Below, piece after piece: positions 21,409 to 30,653 of a stretch of DNA of 64,000 nucleotides (positions are counted from its first letter, which is position 1; every line of letters starts with the position of its first letter). The position numbers were made by a program, and so were the translations under genes. Location: NCBI RefSeq assembly GCF_002155685.1, contig NZ_MUYK01000009.1:31116-95115 (forward strand), given 5' to 3'. The notes under the pieces were generated by a model. The model was not told the origin of the DNA. It ran no database searches and was given only the letters and a program-made list of their open reading frames with translations. The DNA comes from Erythrobacter colymbi (GTDB lineage: Bacteria; Pseudomonadota; Alphaproteobacteria; Sphingomonadales; Sphingomonadaceae).

Positions 21409-22214
21409 TGCGATTTGCTCCAAGTCGATGTTCTTCTATTGTTCCGTTTACGCACCAAGGGCGCATGAGTCCAGTTGGAACGGCCGAAACGGACACAACA
21501 ACTCTTGCGCCCGTACAACCACTTATCAGCAGGAAGCGGGCCCCCGGGTCAAGCCCGGGGTGGCGGAAAAGGCGGGACTAACGCCACCCTACCCCTCCTT
21601 CGTCATTGCGAGCGTAACGTGGCAATCCATGGTCTGCCCTCGTCGCCTGGCGCGTCGTTCGGCGATGGATGGCCGCGTCGCTGCGCGCCTCGCCATGACG
21701 ACATTAGGGTTGGCGCCTTGCCATGAGGCGGTGAGGATGGCGGTGGGCGGCGGCCTCTCCGCGTCTCCTTTCCCTCTGCGGTCTCTGCGTGAAACCCCTT
21801 TCTTGATGCGGGCGCCGCCCTCATCGTGTCTTCGTGTGAACCCAAGGAAAGCGGGGCCCCGGATCGGGTCCGGGGAGACGGAGGGGGACGGACGCTAGCC
21901 CCTCCCCGAGTCATTTGTTGGCGCCCTCAGGCGCCGGGCGGCGGACGTCCGTCCGCCTTGGCTTTCCTCGCATAAGCTCGGGCGCGCGCTTTTTGTCGTC
22001 CTATCGCTTCGCTACTTGAGGACGGTCGGCCTTGCGGCGCTTCGCGCCGGTTCAGCGGCACGCTCGCCCTTGGTGGCTCCGCGCCCACCCCTAACCCCTC
22101 CCGCAAGCGGGAGGGGGATGGGTCGCGCTTCTCCCCTCCCGCCTGCGGGAGGGGCCGGGGGTGGACACTTTTCCTTTTCCTACTCCCGCCAAACCTGCAA
22201 TCTCCCCCCGCGCC
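21409..22214. repeat. Gene-free, repeat-rich stretch
   Basis: About 800 bp without a credible gene. It holds a CCCGGGTCAAGCCCGGG repeat (about 21537-21563), an inverted pair of the GTCATTGCGAG repeat (21601-21700), a CGCTTCGCTACTTGAGG unit also found near 38350, and two CTCCCGC...GCGGGAGG palindromes (about 22090-22170). It looks like a landing zone for short repeats next to the methyltransferase module. Confidence 0.6.
21601..21700. repeat. REPIN-like inverted pair of the GTCATTGCGAG repeat (gene-free)
   Basis: The left unit (21601-21632) starts CGTCATTGCGAG and ends CAATCCATGG. The right unit (about 21664-21700) is its diverged reverse complement ending CATGACG. The spacer is only about 30 bp. 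The same two ends bracket the GIY-YIG gene at 34375-34680. Confidence 0.7.
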
Positions 22215-22784
22215 ATGCCCCGCAAGCGCGCGCCCTCTCCGCCCCCGCCCCCGCCCCGCACGCCGCTGCTCGTCAACAAGCGCAAGCATGAGCGGCAGGC
22301 GACCTCGCGGGTGGCGTTCGAGGAGCTGGCGATCCCGGAGGATGATCCGCTGCTCGACTTCATCCCCTATCGCCACGCGCATCCGCGGGGGAACTCGATC
22401 ACGCCGGAGGTGCAGCGCGCCTTCATCTTCCACCTCGCCGCCTCGGGGATCGTCAAGCAGGCCGCGCTCAAGGTCGGCAAGAGCATCGAGGCGCTCTACA
22501 AGTTGCGCGCCCGGCCCGAGGCGTGGGATTTCGCGCGGGCGTGGGATGCGGCGCTCGAATGGGGGCGGCAGCGGCTGATGGACTGCGCGATGGAGCGGGC
22601 GATCGCGCAAGGGGTGCATTATCCCAAGGCGAACGGGATGATCTGCTGGGTGCTCGAACACCGCTCGGATCACATGGTCGATGCGCGGGAGGTGAAGCGC
22701 GGGCACTGGCTGTGGGCGCGGATCCACCACGAGCTGCTCGGCCGGTGGCCGGAGGATGACGCAGAAGAGGAGGAGGAGGCCTAG
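22215..22784 (+). CDS. Conserved hypothetical protein, HTH-like, with acidic tail
   Basis: The 189-residue product starts MPRKRAPSPPPP. A central segment, SITPEVQRAFIFHLAASG followed by KQAALKVGKSIEALYKLR, looks like a helix-turn-helix resembling phage terminase small-subunit or transposase-type DNA-binding domains. The protein ends in a run of Asp/Glu. No catalytic motif is visible. An ATG 18 codons upstream gives a hydrophobic Pro-rich leader and was not chosen. I do not recognise a function. Confidence 0.6.
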   Translation: MPRKRAPSPPPPPPRTPLLVNKRKHERQATSRVAFEELAIPEDDPLLDFIPYRHAHPRGNSITPEVQRAFIFHLAASGIVKQAALKVGKSIEALYKLRARPEAWDFARAWDAALEWGRQRLMDCAMERAIAQGVHYPKANGMICWVLEHRSDHMVDAREVKRGHWLWARIHHELLGRWPEDDAEEEEEA

Positions 22785-22797
22785 CCCCCCGCCCGCC

Positions 22798-23307
22798 TCA
22801 GGCCGCCCAGTTGCGGCGCACCTCGCCGAAGTACCGCGCCAGCTTGTCGCGCGCCGGCTGGGTGAGCTTGAGGAAGGCGCGGCGCTTGTCCTTGGGGTCG
22901 GCCACCCGCGCGATCAGACCGCGCTGCTCGAGCACGCCGATGTAGCGCAGCGCGGTGGTCTCGGCGACACCGCTGCCGTAGCACACGGCCGAGACGCACA
23001 GCTGCTTGCCCTGGAGCTCGGCCTGGTAGAGGTCGATGAGGATCGACCAGGCGGGGTCGAAGAACAGGTCCTGGTCGAAATATTTGGTGCGCAGGCGGCG
23101 CGCGGCGATGAGCGCCTCGATGAGGCCGGGCGCGGACGGCGGGAGCGCGACGGGCGCGGGGCTCTCCGGCGCGGGCACGCCTCGCAGCTCGGCGCAAGGG
23201 TCCGTCGCGGTGTCGTTGGCACAGAGCACAGCCCCTCCCGAGATCGCCGCGAGGGCGGTTTCGAGCCGGGCCAGCCGTTCGGACATCATGTTCGTTTCAT
23301 CGCACAT
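22798..23307 (-). CDS. MarR-like winged-helix transcriptional regulator
   Basis: The C-terminal 100 residues form a MarR-type winged helix (LIDLYQAELQGKQLCVSAV, then VAETTALRYIGVLEQRGLIARVADPKDKRRAFLKLT). The N-terminal 60 residues are short helices and a Pro/Ala linker. Related sphingomonad proteins pair this domain with an N-terminal coiled region. It faces away from the LuxR gene, and the intervening 150-290 bp contain inverted repeats (for example CTAAC-N8-GTTAG at 23348-23365) that may be its operator. The ligand is unknown. Confidence 0.8.
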   Translation of the reverse strand: MCDETNMMSERLARLETALAAISGGAVLCANDTATDPCAELRGVPAPESPAPVALPPSAPGLIEALIAARRLRTKYFDQDLFFDPAWSILIDLYQAELQGKQLCVSAVCYGSGVAETTALRYIGVLEQRGLIARVADPKDKRRAFLKLTQPARDKLARYFGEVRRNWAA

Positions 23308-23417
23308 GCTGCACGATTTACCCGCCCTCTACGTAATTTCATGTCCCCTAACTAAACTACGTTAGTGTCTGAAACCGATCTGATGGAGACAATGGAGACA
23401 GGGATAATAGTAAAATT

Positions 23418-23447
23418 ACCGGCCAGATTAGCTAATTTCGGACCGGT
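23418..23447. promoter_or_regulatory. Palindromic element upstream of the LuxR gene (possible lux-type box)
   Basis: ACCGG and CCGGT flank a perfect ATTAGCTAAT palindrome (23427-23436), ending 16 bases before the first possible start codon of the LuxR frame. LuxR-family regulators often bind palindromes of this size just upstream of target genes. Binding is inferred. Confidence 0.4.
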
Positions 23448-23462
23448 CTACTGTGGGTGGCG

Positions 23463-23597
23463 ATGTTGGATGTCAAAGTATTTGTCCGCCTGCTCGATGA
23501 AATATTTGCAGCGGACTCGGTAGACTCCGTACTCGCCATAATGTTTGAATCGTGCCGCAAAATTGGCGGTGACAAAATCAGCTAGCATCCCGAACTC
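23463..23597 (+). pseudogene. Amber-separated N-terminus of the LuxR regulator
   Basis: An ATG at 23463 opens a 40-codon frame (MLDVKVFVRLLDEIF...) that ends at TAG (23583-23585). The frame then continues through HPEL into the ATG at 23598 without a shift. The 40 residues look like the first helices of an autoinducer-binding domain. Either a Tyr codon became TAG or the stop is read through. Confidence 0.55.
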
Positions 23598-24191
23598 ATG
23601 TTCGACGGCGCTTCGCCGCTTCGCCCGGATGTATTCTACGCGGGCTATCCCCCTGAATGGGTGGAGATTTACACCAACTCCGACGATGACTTCACCGATC
23701 CCGTTCCCGATCTTGTGATGCGCGCGGGCAAGGCGATGACCTGGCAGGAGGCGGTTAGCTCCGCGCGGCTAACCAAGGGCCAGCAGGCCTATATCAAGGC
23801 CGCGCGCGAACACGGGGTGCGCGCCGGGATCGGTTTTCCGCTGTGGGGCCCGGGCGGTCAGGATGCTTACGTCGCGATGGGCTTTCCGGGGAGCGAGGCG
23901 AATCTGCCCCCCGATGTGCTGCGCACCGAACACCTGCTGCTGCTCGCCGGGCACCAGAAGATCTGTGAACTCGCCTCGCCCGATGTCACCGTGCCGGTGC
24001 TCTCGACCCGGGAGCGCGACGTGCTGCAATGGGTCGCCAAGGGCAAGAGCAACACCGACATCGCCACGATCATCGACATCTCGCCCGAGACCGTGGCGAC
24101 CTATATGCGGCGGATCTATGCCAAGCTCGGCTGCCACGACCGCGTGGGGGCGGTGATCAAGGCGCTGCGCAGCCGCCTCATTCACCTGTAA
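23598..24191 (+). CDS. LuxR-family regulator, N-terminally shortened by an in-frame amber codon
   Basis: The 197-residue product has most of an autoinducer-binding domain, with WVEIY, TDPVP, MTW and GIGFPLWG matching the conserved Trp/Tyr/Asp/Pro/Gly positions. A C-terminal LuxR HTH follows (LSTRERDVLQWVAKGKSNTDIATIIDISPETVATYMRRIYAKL). The start at 23598 is forced by the TAG at 23583. The true N-terminus probably lies at 23463. No luxI-type synthase is in the window, so this is an orphan receptor or a decaying gene. Confidence 0.8.
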   Translation: MFDGASPLRPDVFYAGYPPEWVEIYTNSDDDFTDPVPDLVMRAGKAMTWQEAVSSARLTKGQQAYIKAAREHGVRAGIGFPLWGPGGQDAYVAMGFPGSEANLPPDVLRTEHLLLLAGHQKICELASPDVTVPVLSTRERDVLQWVAKGKSNTDIATIIDISPETVATYMRRIYAKLGCHDRVGAVIKALRSRLIHL

Positions 24192-24204
24192 GTCGCAAGC
24201 GCGC

Positions 24205-25008
24205 TCAGCCGGTGGCGGAATAGGCGCCGAGAAACTCGACCAGCGCGCGCACCTTCTTGCTGCGCCATTGCGGCGGAGGGGCGATCAGCCAGTAGGAACG
24301 GGTCGCCGCCTCGGGCTCGCCATGCGCCACCAGCTGCCCGCGCGCGATCGCGCCCTCGGCCAGCGCGAAGGGCAGGATCGTGCGCCCCATCCCCGCCAGC
24401 GCCGAGGCCAGCGCCTGCCCGGGGCTGCCCGCGCGGATGCAGGGGTTGCGGCCATCGGGCATGGTCATCCCCGGCCAGTCGATCCACGCATCGCGGTATT
24501 CGGGCGCGGCCACCGTCACCCGCATCGCCGGTGCCAGCTGCACCCCCTGCAATTCGCCCGGCCCGTCGGCGAGCCGGATCGCGAGATCGAGGTTCGCCTC
24601 GGTAAAATCGGCGTGTTCGTCAGGCGCAAGGATATATTGAACCCCCGGCGTCCCCGCCTGGAACCGCGCCAGCCGCGGCGCGAGCCATTCGGCATAGAAT
24701 TCGCGCGGCACGGCGATGGTGTAGCGGTCGGAGGCCTGCCCCGCCTGCATCGCGGCGACGCTTTCCTCGAACCTCAGGAAGCCTTCCCGCAGGGGATCGA
24801 GCCCCGCCTCGCCCTCGGGCGTCAGCTCCAGCCCCTTGGAAGTGCGGCGGAACAGCACCACGCCGAGCACATCCTCGAGCGCGCGAATCTGCTGGCCGAC
24901 TGCTGCGGGGGTCACCGCCAGCTCGTCGGCGGCACGGGTGAAAGACAGGTGCCGCGCGGCGGCATCGAACACGCGCAAGGCGTTGAGGGGCAAGTGGGTG
25001 CGCTTCAC
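24205..25008 (-). CDS. LysR-family transcriptional regulator, GcvA-like
   Basis: The 267-residue protein starts (GTG) KRTHLPLNALRVFDAAARHLSFTRAADEL, a LysR HTH of the GcvA type, followed by AVTPAAVGQQIRALEDVLG. A periplasmic-binding-like effector domain covers residues about 90-260 but is shorter than usual. An upstream start at 25044 would add 12 Cys/Pro-rich residues and was rejected. No obvious divergent target is present, since the neighbours are convergent luxR and co-directional apaG. Confidence 0.85.
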   Translation of the reverse strand: MKRTHLPLNALRVFDAAARHLSFTRAADELAVTPAAVGQQIRALEDVLGVVLFRRTSKGLELTPEGEAGLDPLREGFLRFEESVAAMQAGQASDRYTIAVPREFYAEWLAPRLARFQAGTPGVQYILAPDEHADFTEANLDLAIRLADGPGELQGVQLAPAMRVTVAAPEYRDAWIDWPGMTMPDGRNPCIRAGSPGQALASALAGMGRTILPFALAEGAIARGQLVAHGEPEAATRSYWLIAPPPQWRSKKVRALVEFLGAYSATG

Positions 25009-25079
25009 GGCGCGAGGATTAGGCGCGCAAGGGCTGCATCGCAAGCGGCTGAATCAGCGCGTCCCCGCGCGAGGGGCCG

Positions 25080-25493
25080 TCAGAGCGGCGAGCGGCCCTC
25101 GGCCGTTTCGGGCGCGGCGAGCGGGAAGAAGGGAATGCGCACCTCGGCCGGCGAGCCATCGGCACGCTCGAAGGTGTAGAAGCCTTCCATCGAACCGAAA
25201 GGCGTCGTCAGCGGGCAGCCCGAGACATAGTCGTGGCTCTGCCCCGGCTGGAGCAGGGGCTGTTCGCCCACCACGCCTTCGCCGTCGACATGATTGACCA
25301 TCCCGCGCCCGTCGGTGATCCGCCAGTGGCGGGTGCGCAGGCGCAGCGCCTCGTGCGAGGCGTTCTCGATACGGATGTGATAGACCCAGAACCACTTGCC
25401 CGCTTCCGGATGCGACTGCTCCGGCAGGTAATTGACCGCGACGCGGACCGTGACCCCGTCGGTGGTGGCGGCGTGCTGGAAAAATTCTTTCAT
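25080..25493 (-). CDS. apaG: ApaG protein
   Basis: The 137-residue product contains the ApaG/FN3-like fold with VNYLPEQSHPEAGKWFWVYHIRIEN, RHWRITDGRG, VVGEQPLLQPG and GSMEGFYTFE. ApaG is a small cytoplasmic protein tied in enterobacteria to Co/Mg resistance, with an unknown direct role. The ATG at 25491-25493 gives the standard start; longer frames upstream are not supported. Confidence 0.93.
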   Translation of the reverse strand: MKEFFQHAATTDGVTVRVAVNYLPEQSHPEAGKWFWVYHIRIENASHEALRLRTRHWRITDGRGMVNHVDGEGVVGEQPLLQPGQSHDYVSGCPLTTPFGSMEGFYTFERADGSPAEVRIPFFPLAAPETAEGRSPL

Positions 25494-25605
25494 GTCGCCT
25501 CCAAGGTTAGCGATTCTTCGCTTCCTCACAAGAGGGGCAACGCGCTTAATCCCAGCTGTATCCCGCAGCCCGGCGTATTTCACGCAAGGCTGGCGGTCAG
25601 GCGGG

Positions 25606-27372
25606 TCAGCCGATCGCCCTGAGGCCGCCCTGCCAGCCGTGCGCAGGCGCGCGCGCGGCGGGAGCACGGACATCCTCGATCCGGAACTGCGCGACCAGCG
25701 CGGCGAGCTCGCCCGCTTCGTCGGCGAGGCTCTGGGCGGCGGCAGTCGCCTGTTCGACCATTGCGGCGTTCTGCTGGGTCATGCGGTCCATGTCGCCGAT
25801 GGCGGTGTTGATCTGCGAGAGGCTGGCCGCCTGCGTGCCGGCCCCTTCGGCGATATGCGCGACCTCGCCGTTGACCTCGCCCACCCGCGCGACGATCCCG
25901 GAGAGCAGCGTGCCGGTCTCGTCGACCAGTGCAACGCCTTCGCTGACCTGGGCATTGCTGTTTGCGACCATTTGCTTGATGCCCTGCGCGGCCTCGGCGC
26001 TGCGCTGGGCGAGCGCGCGGACCTCGTTGGCGACCACCGCGAAGCCGGAGCCCGCCGCCCCTGCCCGCGCCGCCTCGACCCCGGCGTTCAAGGCGAGGAG
26101 GTTGGTCTGGAAGGCAATCCCGTCGATCACGTCGACCACCTGCCGGATCTGCTGCGACGAGGCCGCGATCGCCGACATGGCATCGACCGCGCGCCGCACC
26201 ACCTCGCCGCCCCGGCTCGCCTGCACATGGGTTTCGGACATGGCCGCCTGCACGCGCGCGGCATTGGCCGCGGTGTCCTGCACCAGCGCGGTGATCTGGT
26301 TGAGCGTCGCGGCGGTTTCCTCGAGATTGGCGGCCTGGCGTTCGTTGCGGGTGGCCAGATCGCTCGAAGCCATGTGGATCTCGCGCGCGCCGGTGCCCAC
26401 GCCCCCGGCGGTCTGGCGCAGGCTCGCCATCATCGCCGCGAGCCGCTCGACCGAGGCGTTGTAGCCCTGGCGCAGGGGCTCGTATTCGGGGGCGAGCGGC
26501 GCGGTGATGCGGTGGGTGAAATCCCCCTCGGCCAGCCGGGCAAGCGCGGTCTGGAGCGCTTCGACGACCTGCTGCTGGGCCAGCGCGTTCTCGCGTTCGC
26601 TGCGGGCCGAGGTGCGGAACACCTCGATTGCGCGGGTCATGGTGCCGATCTCGTCATTGCCGTGCGCGTCGCGCTCGCCTGCGGCCAGATCGCCGCCCGC
26701 CATGCGCTCCATCACATCGGCGGTGTCGTGGAGCGGCCAGATCACGCGGTTGCGCAGCAGGATCAGCCCCGCCCCGACCCCGCCGCCGACCATCAGCGCG
26801 GCAAGCAGCAGGATGACGGTGGTGAAGGTGAGCGTGGCGCTCGCCGCTTCGGCCAGCGTCATCTGGTGCGCGGCGGCATCGGCGACGAGCCGGTCGATCC
26901 GCTTGCGGTGCGCGGTGTAGACTGCGCCAATCTCGTCGGCAGCGCGGTCGATCGCGGCACGGTCTCCCGCGCGCGCAGCGGGGATCAGCTGGTTGTCGAC
27001 CAGACTCCAGAAGGCCTTGCCGTCCTCGCGCACGGTGGTGGCAAAGCCGTCGCGCAGGGCCGGTTCGAGATCGGACGCGCTCCAGTGATCGAAGCGGGCG
27101 TTGAAGTCCTTTTCGAGCGCGGCGAGGCGCTTGGCGCGCGCGCCGACGCTGGCCGGATCGCGCGCGATCAGGGTCGCCTCGAGATAGGATTCGATCAGGT
27201 AGCCGGGCGGCGGCAGGATATCGGCGTTGAATTCGTGGAGCTGCTGGTTGGTGCGGTGCATCTCGCCGCCGAAGCGGATCTCGTTGATGGCATAGGCCGC
27301 CAGCAGGGCAGCGATGGCGATCACGGCAGCAAGGCCCGCGGCCCCCTGCCTGCTGACCTTGCGGATGGACAT
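25606..27372 (-). CDS. Methyl-accepting chemotaxis protein
   Basis: The 588-residue receptor has a transmembrane segment at residues about 10-30, a helical periplasmic sensor (30-185) and a second transmembrane segment (about 190-215). A HAMP region and an MCP signalling domain follow, with the hairpin tip [42 protein letters not shown]. No C-terminal CheR-docking pentapeptide (NWETF) is present. The ligand cannot be deduced. It lies alone, without che genes. Confidence 0.93.
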   Translation of the reverse strand: MSIRKVSRQGAAGLAAVIAIAALLAAYAINEIRFGGEMHRTNQQLHEFNADILPPPGYLIESYLEATLIARDPASVGARAKRLAALEKDFNARFDHWSASDLEPALRDGFATTVREDGKAFWSLVDNQLIPAARAGDRAAIDRAADEIGAVYTAHRKRIDRLVADAAAHQMTLAEAASATLTFTTVILLLAALMVGGGVGAGLILLRNRVIWPLHDTADVMERMAGGDLAAGERDAHGNDEIGTMTRAIEVFRTSARSERENALAQQQVVEALQTALARLAEGDFTHRITAPLAPEYEPLRQGYNASVERLAAMMASLRQTAGGVGTGAREIHMASSDLATRNERQAANLEETAATLNQITALVQDTAANAARVQAAMSETHVQASRGGEVVRRAVDAMSAIAASSQQIRQVVDVIDGIAFQTNLLALNAGVEAARAGAAGSGFAVVANEVRALAQRSAEAAQGIKQMVANSNAQVSEGVALVDETGTLLSGIVARVGEVNGEVAHIAEGAGTQAASLSQINTAIGDMDRMTQQNAAMVEQATAAAQSLADEAGELAALVAQFRIEDVRAPAARAPAHGWQGGLRAIG

Positions 27373-27486
27373 GCGCGAGGGCCCCGGCGTTCGAAACGAT
27401 TGCAGAAGCCTGCTGGCCTAGCATTGCCGCGCTAACGCGCTGCGCGCGCCTGATAGGGGAAGCTACCTAAGCGCCGGTCGTCTGCG

Positions 27487-29526
27487 TCATTGCGCGGCGG
27501 CGGGGGCCTTGTCGGGCGGCGCTGCCGCGGTGGCAGGGGCGGGATCGGCGGGGTTGTGCTTGGCCAGGAACCCGTCGAGCGCCTCGTACCACGCCTGCGC
27601 GTTCTCGGGGCTGGAGAAGCTGTGGCCCTCGTCCTTGATCACCAGCGTCTGCGGCGGCACGGGCGCGATGCGCGCGGCCTTCTCGAAGATGTTGTACTGG
27701 CTGATCGGCACGCGCTTGTCCTTGGTGCCGTGGGCGAGCAGCACTGGGCGCGACAGCGTGCCGGCGGTGCGGTAGGGCGAGACCCCGTCGAGGTCCTGCG
27801 TCTTGTCGCCCCTGACGCGCGCCTGCCACCACTTGTTGACCCGCGCGGTGAGATAGCGCCGGTCGTAGCGCAGCAGCTTGTTCCAGTCGGTCACCCCCGC
27901 CCAGCTCGCCGCGCAGCGGTAGCGTTCGGGGTTGCGCAGCACCGCCCACAGCGCCGCGTAGCCGCCATAGGAGCCGCCGACGACGCAGACGCGCTTCGCA
28001 TCGGCGATGCCCTGCTTCACGGCCCAGTCCATCGCGTCGTCGATATCGTCCTGCATCTTGCGGCCGATCTGGCCCGCGCCCGCCTCGAAGAACGCATCGC
28101 CATAGCCGCCCGAGCCGCGGTAATTGGGCTGGAGCACTGCATAGCCGCGGTTGGCGAGCAGCTGCACCTCGTCGTTGTATTCGAGCTTGTCGCGCACGCC
28201 GTAGGGCCCGCCGTGGGGCATCAGGATCAGCGGCAGGTTCTTCGCCTCGCGCCCGCGCGGGAGGGTGAGATAGCCGCGGATCACCGTGCCGTCGCGCGCG
28301 GTGTATTGCACCGGCTTGGGGCTGGCGAGCGCGCGGAAGTCGATCTCGGGGCGGAACTGCGAGATTTCCTGCAAGCGCTTGGCTGCGGGGTCATAAAGGT
28401 AGAGCACGCCGGGATCGCTCTCGTGCCCGGCATAGACCAGCATCCGCGTCTCGTCCTCGGCGCGGCTCGTCACCCACACCTCGCCATCGCCCAGCGCCTT
28501 GCGCAGCGAGCGGTACTGCTTGGCGATCGCGGGGTCGAACCAGTGCACCTCGTCACGCTCGGCGGTGTAGTAGGCGGCGAAGGGCTTGCCGTCCTTCAGG
28601 GTGACGCTGTCGATGTCCCATTCGGGGTGTTCGTAGACCGTCTCGATCACCTCGCGCGTCGAGAAGTTGACGCGCCTGAGGCCCACGCGGCCCGTGTCGC
28701 CTTCCGACAGGACATAGCCCTCGTCCGATCCGTTGACGATCGAGAGCGCGTCCCAGTAGCGGTCGACCGTGTCGCTCTCCTTCAGCCGCGCCACCAGCTT
28801 GAGGTTCTCGCCCGCGCCGGGGCGGTAGTAGACCTTGAAGCGGTCCTCGAACCAGCCGGTGCCCATGCGGACCACGCCCTGATCGTCGGCGACCCAGTTC
28901 CACACCCCGTCGCGCGGGTCCTGCACCACGCTGATCTTGCCGCCCGGCTTCAGCTCGTGGCGCAACACCGAGGGGTAGTCGTAGATCGTCTGCTGGATCG
29001 CGACGAGGACGTAGGAGCCGTCCTTGGCGACATGGATGACGTTGTCCCCCTCCACCACGTCGCTGCGCGCGAACAGGCGGGTCATCACGCCGCTCGAGAC
29101 CTCGACGAGGATCAGGCGGGTGTAGCGCACCTCCTCGCGGAAGAACTCGCCCGGGGTCGAGACCGCAAGCAGCAGCTTGTCGTTGGTGACCCAGCGATAC
29201 CAGTCGAGCTCGTCCTGCGGATCGGCCGCGAGCGCGCGGACGAGCTTGCCCGAGGTGGTGTCGGTGATGACGAACTGCACCTCGCCGTTCGAATGGCGCA
29301 TGAAGGAGAACATCGCCCCGTTGGGCGAGAGTTTGGCGTCCCAGAAAGCGGGCCGCTTGGCGAAATGGCCGACTGCGATCGGCGGCGGCGGGGGCTCGGC
29401 CGGGCTGGCAGCAGCGGTTGCCGGAGTGGCAGCGGGCGCAGGCTCCTGCGCGTCTGCGGCAATGCTGGCGAACGGCAGGGCAGCGACCAGCGCCAGCCCG
29501 GCCCAGAACCGGTGAAATCGTACCAT
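27487..29526 (-). CDS. Exported S9-family peptidase (prolyl oligopeptidase/DPP-like)
   Basis: The 679-residue protein has a signal peptide (residues 1-26) and an N-terminal beta-propeller (about 60-400). The C-terminal alpha/beta hydrolase has the nucleophile elbow GGSYGGYAAL, an Asp near GTKDKRVP and a His in KDEGHSF, which complete the catalytic triad. It cleaves short peptides in the periplasm. The C-terminus is Ala/Pro-rich. Related enzymes are common in several copies in sphingomonads. Confidence 0.92.
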   Translation of the reverse strand: MVRFHRFWAGLALVAALPFASIAADAQEPAPAATPATAAASPAEPPPPPIAVGHFAKRPAFWDAKLSPNGAMFSFMRHSNGEVQFVITDTTSGKLVRALAADPQDELDWYRWVTNDKLLLAVSTPGEFFREEVRYTRLILVEVSSGVMTRLFARSDVVEGDNVIHVAKDGSYVLVAIQQTIYDYPSVLRHELKPGGKISVVQDPRDGVWNWVADDQGVVRMGTGWFEDRFKVYYRPGAGENLKLVARLKESDTVDRYWDALSIVNGSDEGYVLSEGDTGRVGLRRVNFSTREVIETVYEHPEWDIDSVTLKDGKPFAAYYTAERDEVHWFDPAIAKQYRSLRKALGDGEVWVTSRAEDETRMLVYAGHESDPGVLYLYDPAAKRLQEISQFRPEIDFRALASPKPVQYTARDGTVIRGYLTLPRGREAKNLPLILMPHGGPYGVRDKLEYNDEVQLLANRGYAVLQPNYRGSGGYGDAFFEAGAGQIGRKMQDDIDDAMDWAVKQGIADAKRVCVVGGSYGGYAALWAVLRNPERYRCAASWAGVTDWNKLLRYDRRYLTARVNKWWQARVRGDKTQDLDGVSPYRTAGTLSRPVLLAHGTKDKRVPISQYNIFEKAARIAPVPPQTLVIKDEGHSFSSPENAQAWYEALDGFLAKHNPADPAPATAAAPPDKAPAAAQ

Positions 29527-29628
29527 GCGCGCCTTGCGTCCCCTGCGTGCCCCTGATTCGCCAAGCCTATGATTTGGCGAGCGGAACGCAAGGGCCTTGC
29601 GGCGGAATACGGGTGCGGCCCGCAGAGG

Positions 29629-30006
29629 TCAGAGCGGAATGCGGAAGCTCACCGGCAGGATGAAGCGCTCGCCCGCGACGACCTCCTCGCTGATGATCAT
29701 CCGCACCCGCGCCATCCCGGCGAGCACCGGCGCGACGAAGGCGGGGTGGTCGCAATCAGGCGAGACGTCCTGCGGCACGCCCTCGGCATCCACCGTGAAG
29801 CGGATGTTGCAGCGCCCCTCGATCCCCGCCTGCAGCGCGGCGACCGGATATTCGAACTTCGGCGGCACGGCGTAGTAGCGCGTGCCTTGCATCGGCAGTT
29901 CCTCAGCGGGGGGCAGCGAGGCGGGTGCGGCTTCGGACGCAGGCATATCCTGAGCGGTGGCCGACGCCGCAAGCGCCGCGAGAGCGAGAACAGGCAGCAT
30001 CCGCAT
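29629..30006 (-). CDS. Small exported protein with TonB C-terminal-like domain
   Basis: The 125-residue product has a signal peptide (MRMLPVLALAALAASATA) and a single TonB C-terminal-type domain (FEYPVAALQAGIEGRCNIRFTVDAEGVPQDV, then ARVRMIISEEVVAGERFILPVSFRIPL). No transmembrane anchor or Pro-rich linker is seen, so it is unlikely to be an energy transducer by itself. The ATG at 30004-30006 has a GGAGG site upstream. Confidence 0.8.
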   Translation of the reverse strand: MRMLPVLALAALAASATAQDMPASEAAPASLPPAEELPMQGTRYYAVPPKFEYPVAALQAGIEGRCNIRFTVDAEGVPQDVSPDCDHPAFVAPVLAGMARVRMIISEEVVAGERFILPVSFRIPL

Positions 30007-30023
30007 AAGCACCCTCCCCTGCC

Positions 30024-30641
30024 TCAGCCCTTGGCGAGCAGTTCCTCGATCTGGCCGAGGCGTTCCTTGCCGAAGAAGATCTCGCCCTCGCCCTTGGGCC
30101 CCACGAACATCGTCGGGATGCCGAAGGCACCGCGCGCGACCACCGCGTCGGTGTTGGCGACGAGGCCCTGCTTCACCTCGTCGGTCTGCGTCCGGGCAAA
30201 GAGATCGGCGGCGTCGAAGCCCGCCTCGGTAAGGACAGCGCCGATGGCTTCGGGCGAGGACACATCGAGACCGTCCTCCCAGATCGGGCGCAGCAGGGCT
30301 TCCACGAACTGCACGCCGCGCCCGTCCTGATCGGCGGCGAACAGCATGCGCTGGAGCAGGATCGAATTAAACGGGAACTGCGGGTGCAGGCGATACTTCG
30401 TCAGGCCGTGCTTGGTGATGAAGCGCTGCATCTCGAGCATCGCGTATTCGTTCTTCCCCTTTACGTCCTTGTCGCGGAGCATCGGAGGGGCGTTGCCGGT
30501 GAGCTTGTGCATCCCGCCGAGGAAGACGGGGATCACGTCAAGCTCGGCCTCGTAGCGATCGAGCAATTCGCGCAGCGGCCACCAGATCAGGTAGGCATTG
30601 GGCGAGACGAAATCGAAGACGAGTTCAACGCGTTTGGTCAT
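30024..30641 (-). CDS. 2-Hydroxychromene-2-carboxylate isomerase-like (DsbA-fold) protein
   Basis: The 205-residue protein has the HCCA-isomerase/DsbA fold: VELVFDFVSPNAYL at the N-terminus (active-site Ser in DFVSP), a helical insert, and RGAFGIPTMFVG with the cis-Pro. These enzymes are kappa-class glutathione transferase relatives acting on aromatic degradation intermediates. No other aromatic-degradation gene is nearby, so the substrate is open. It lies 12 bases after metZ. Confidence 0.85.
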   Translation of the reverse strand: MTKRVELVFDFVSPNAYLIWWPLRELLDRYEAELDVIPVFLGGMHKLTGNAPPMLRDKDVKGKNEYAMLEMQRFITKHGLTKYRLHPQFPFNSILLQRMLFAADQDGRGVQFVEALLRPIWEDGLDVSSPEAIGAVLTEAGFDAADLFARTQTDEVKQGLVANTDAVVARGAFGIPTMFVGPKGEGEIFFGKERLGQIEELLAKG

Positions 30642-30653
30642 TGGTTGCGCTCC

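Noticed and set aside
27490..29556. 688-codon plus-strand frame over the S9 peptidase
   Set aside because: Antisense shadow; the peptidase has a full catalytic triad and signal peptide.
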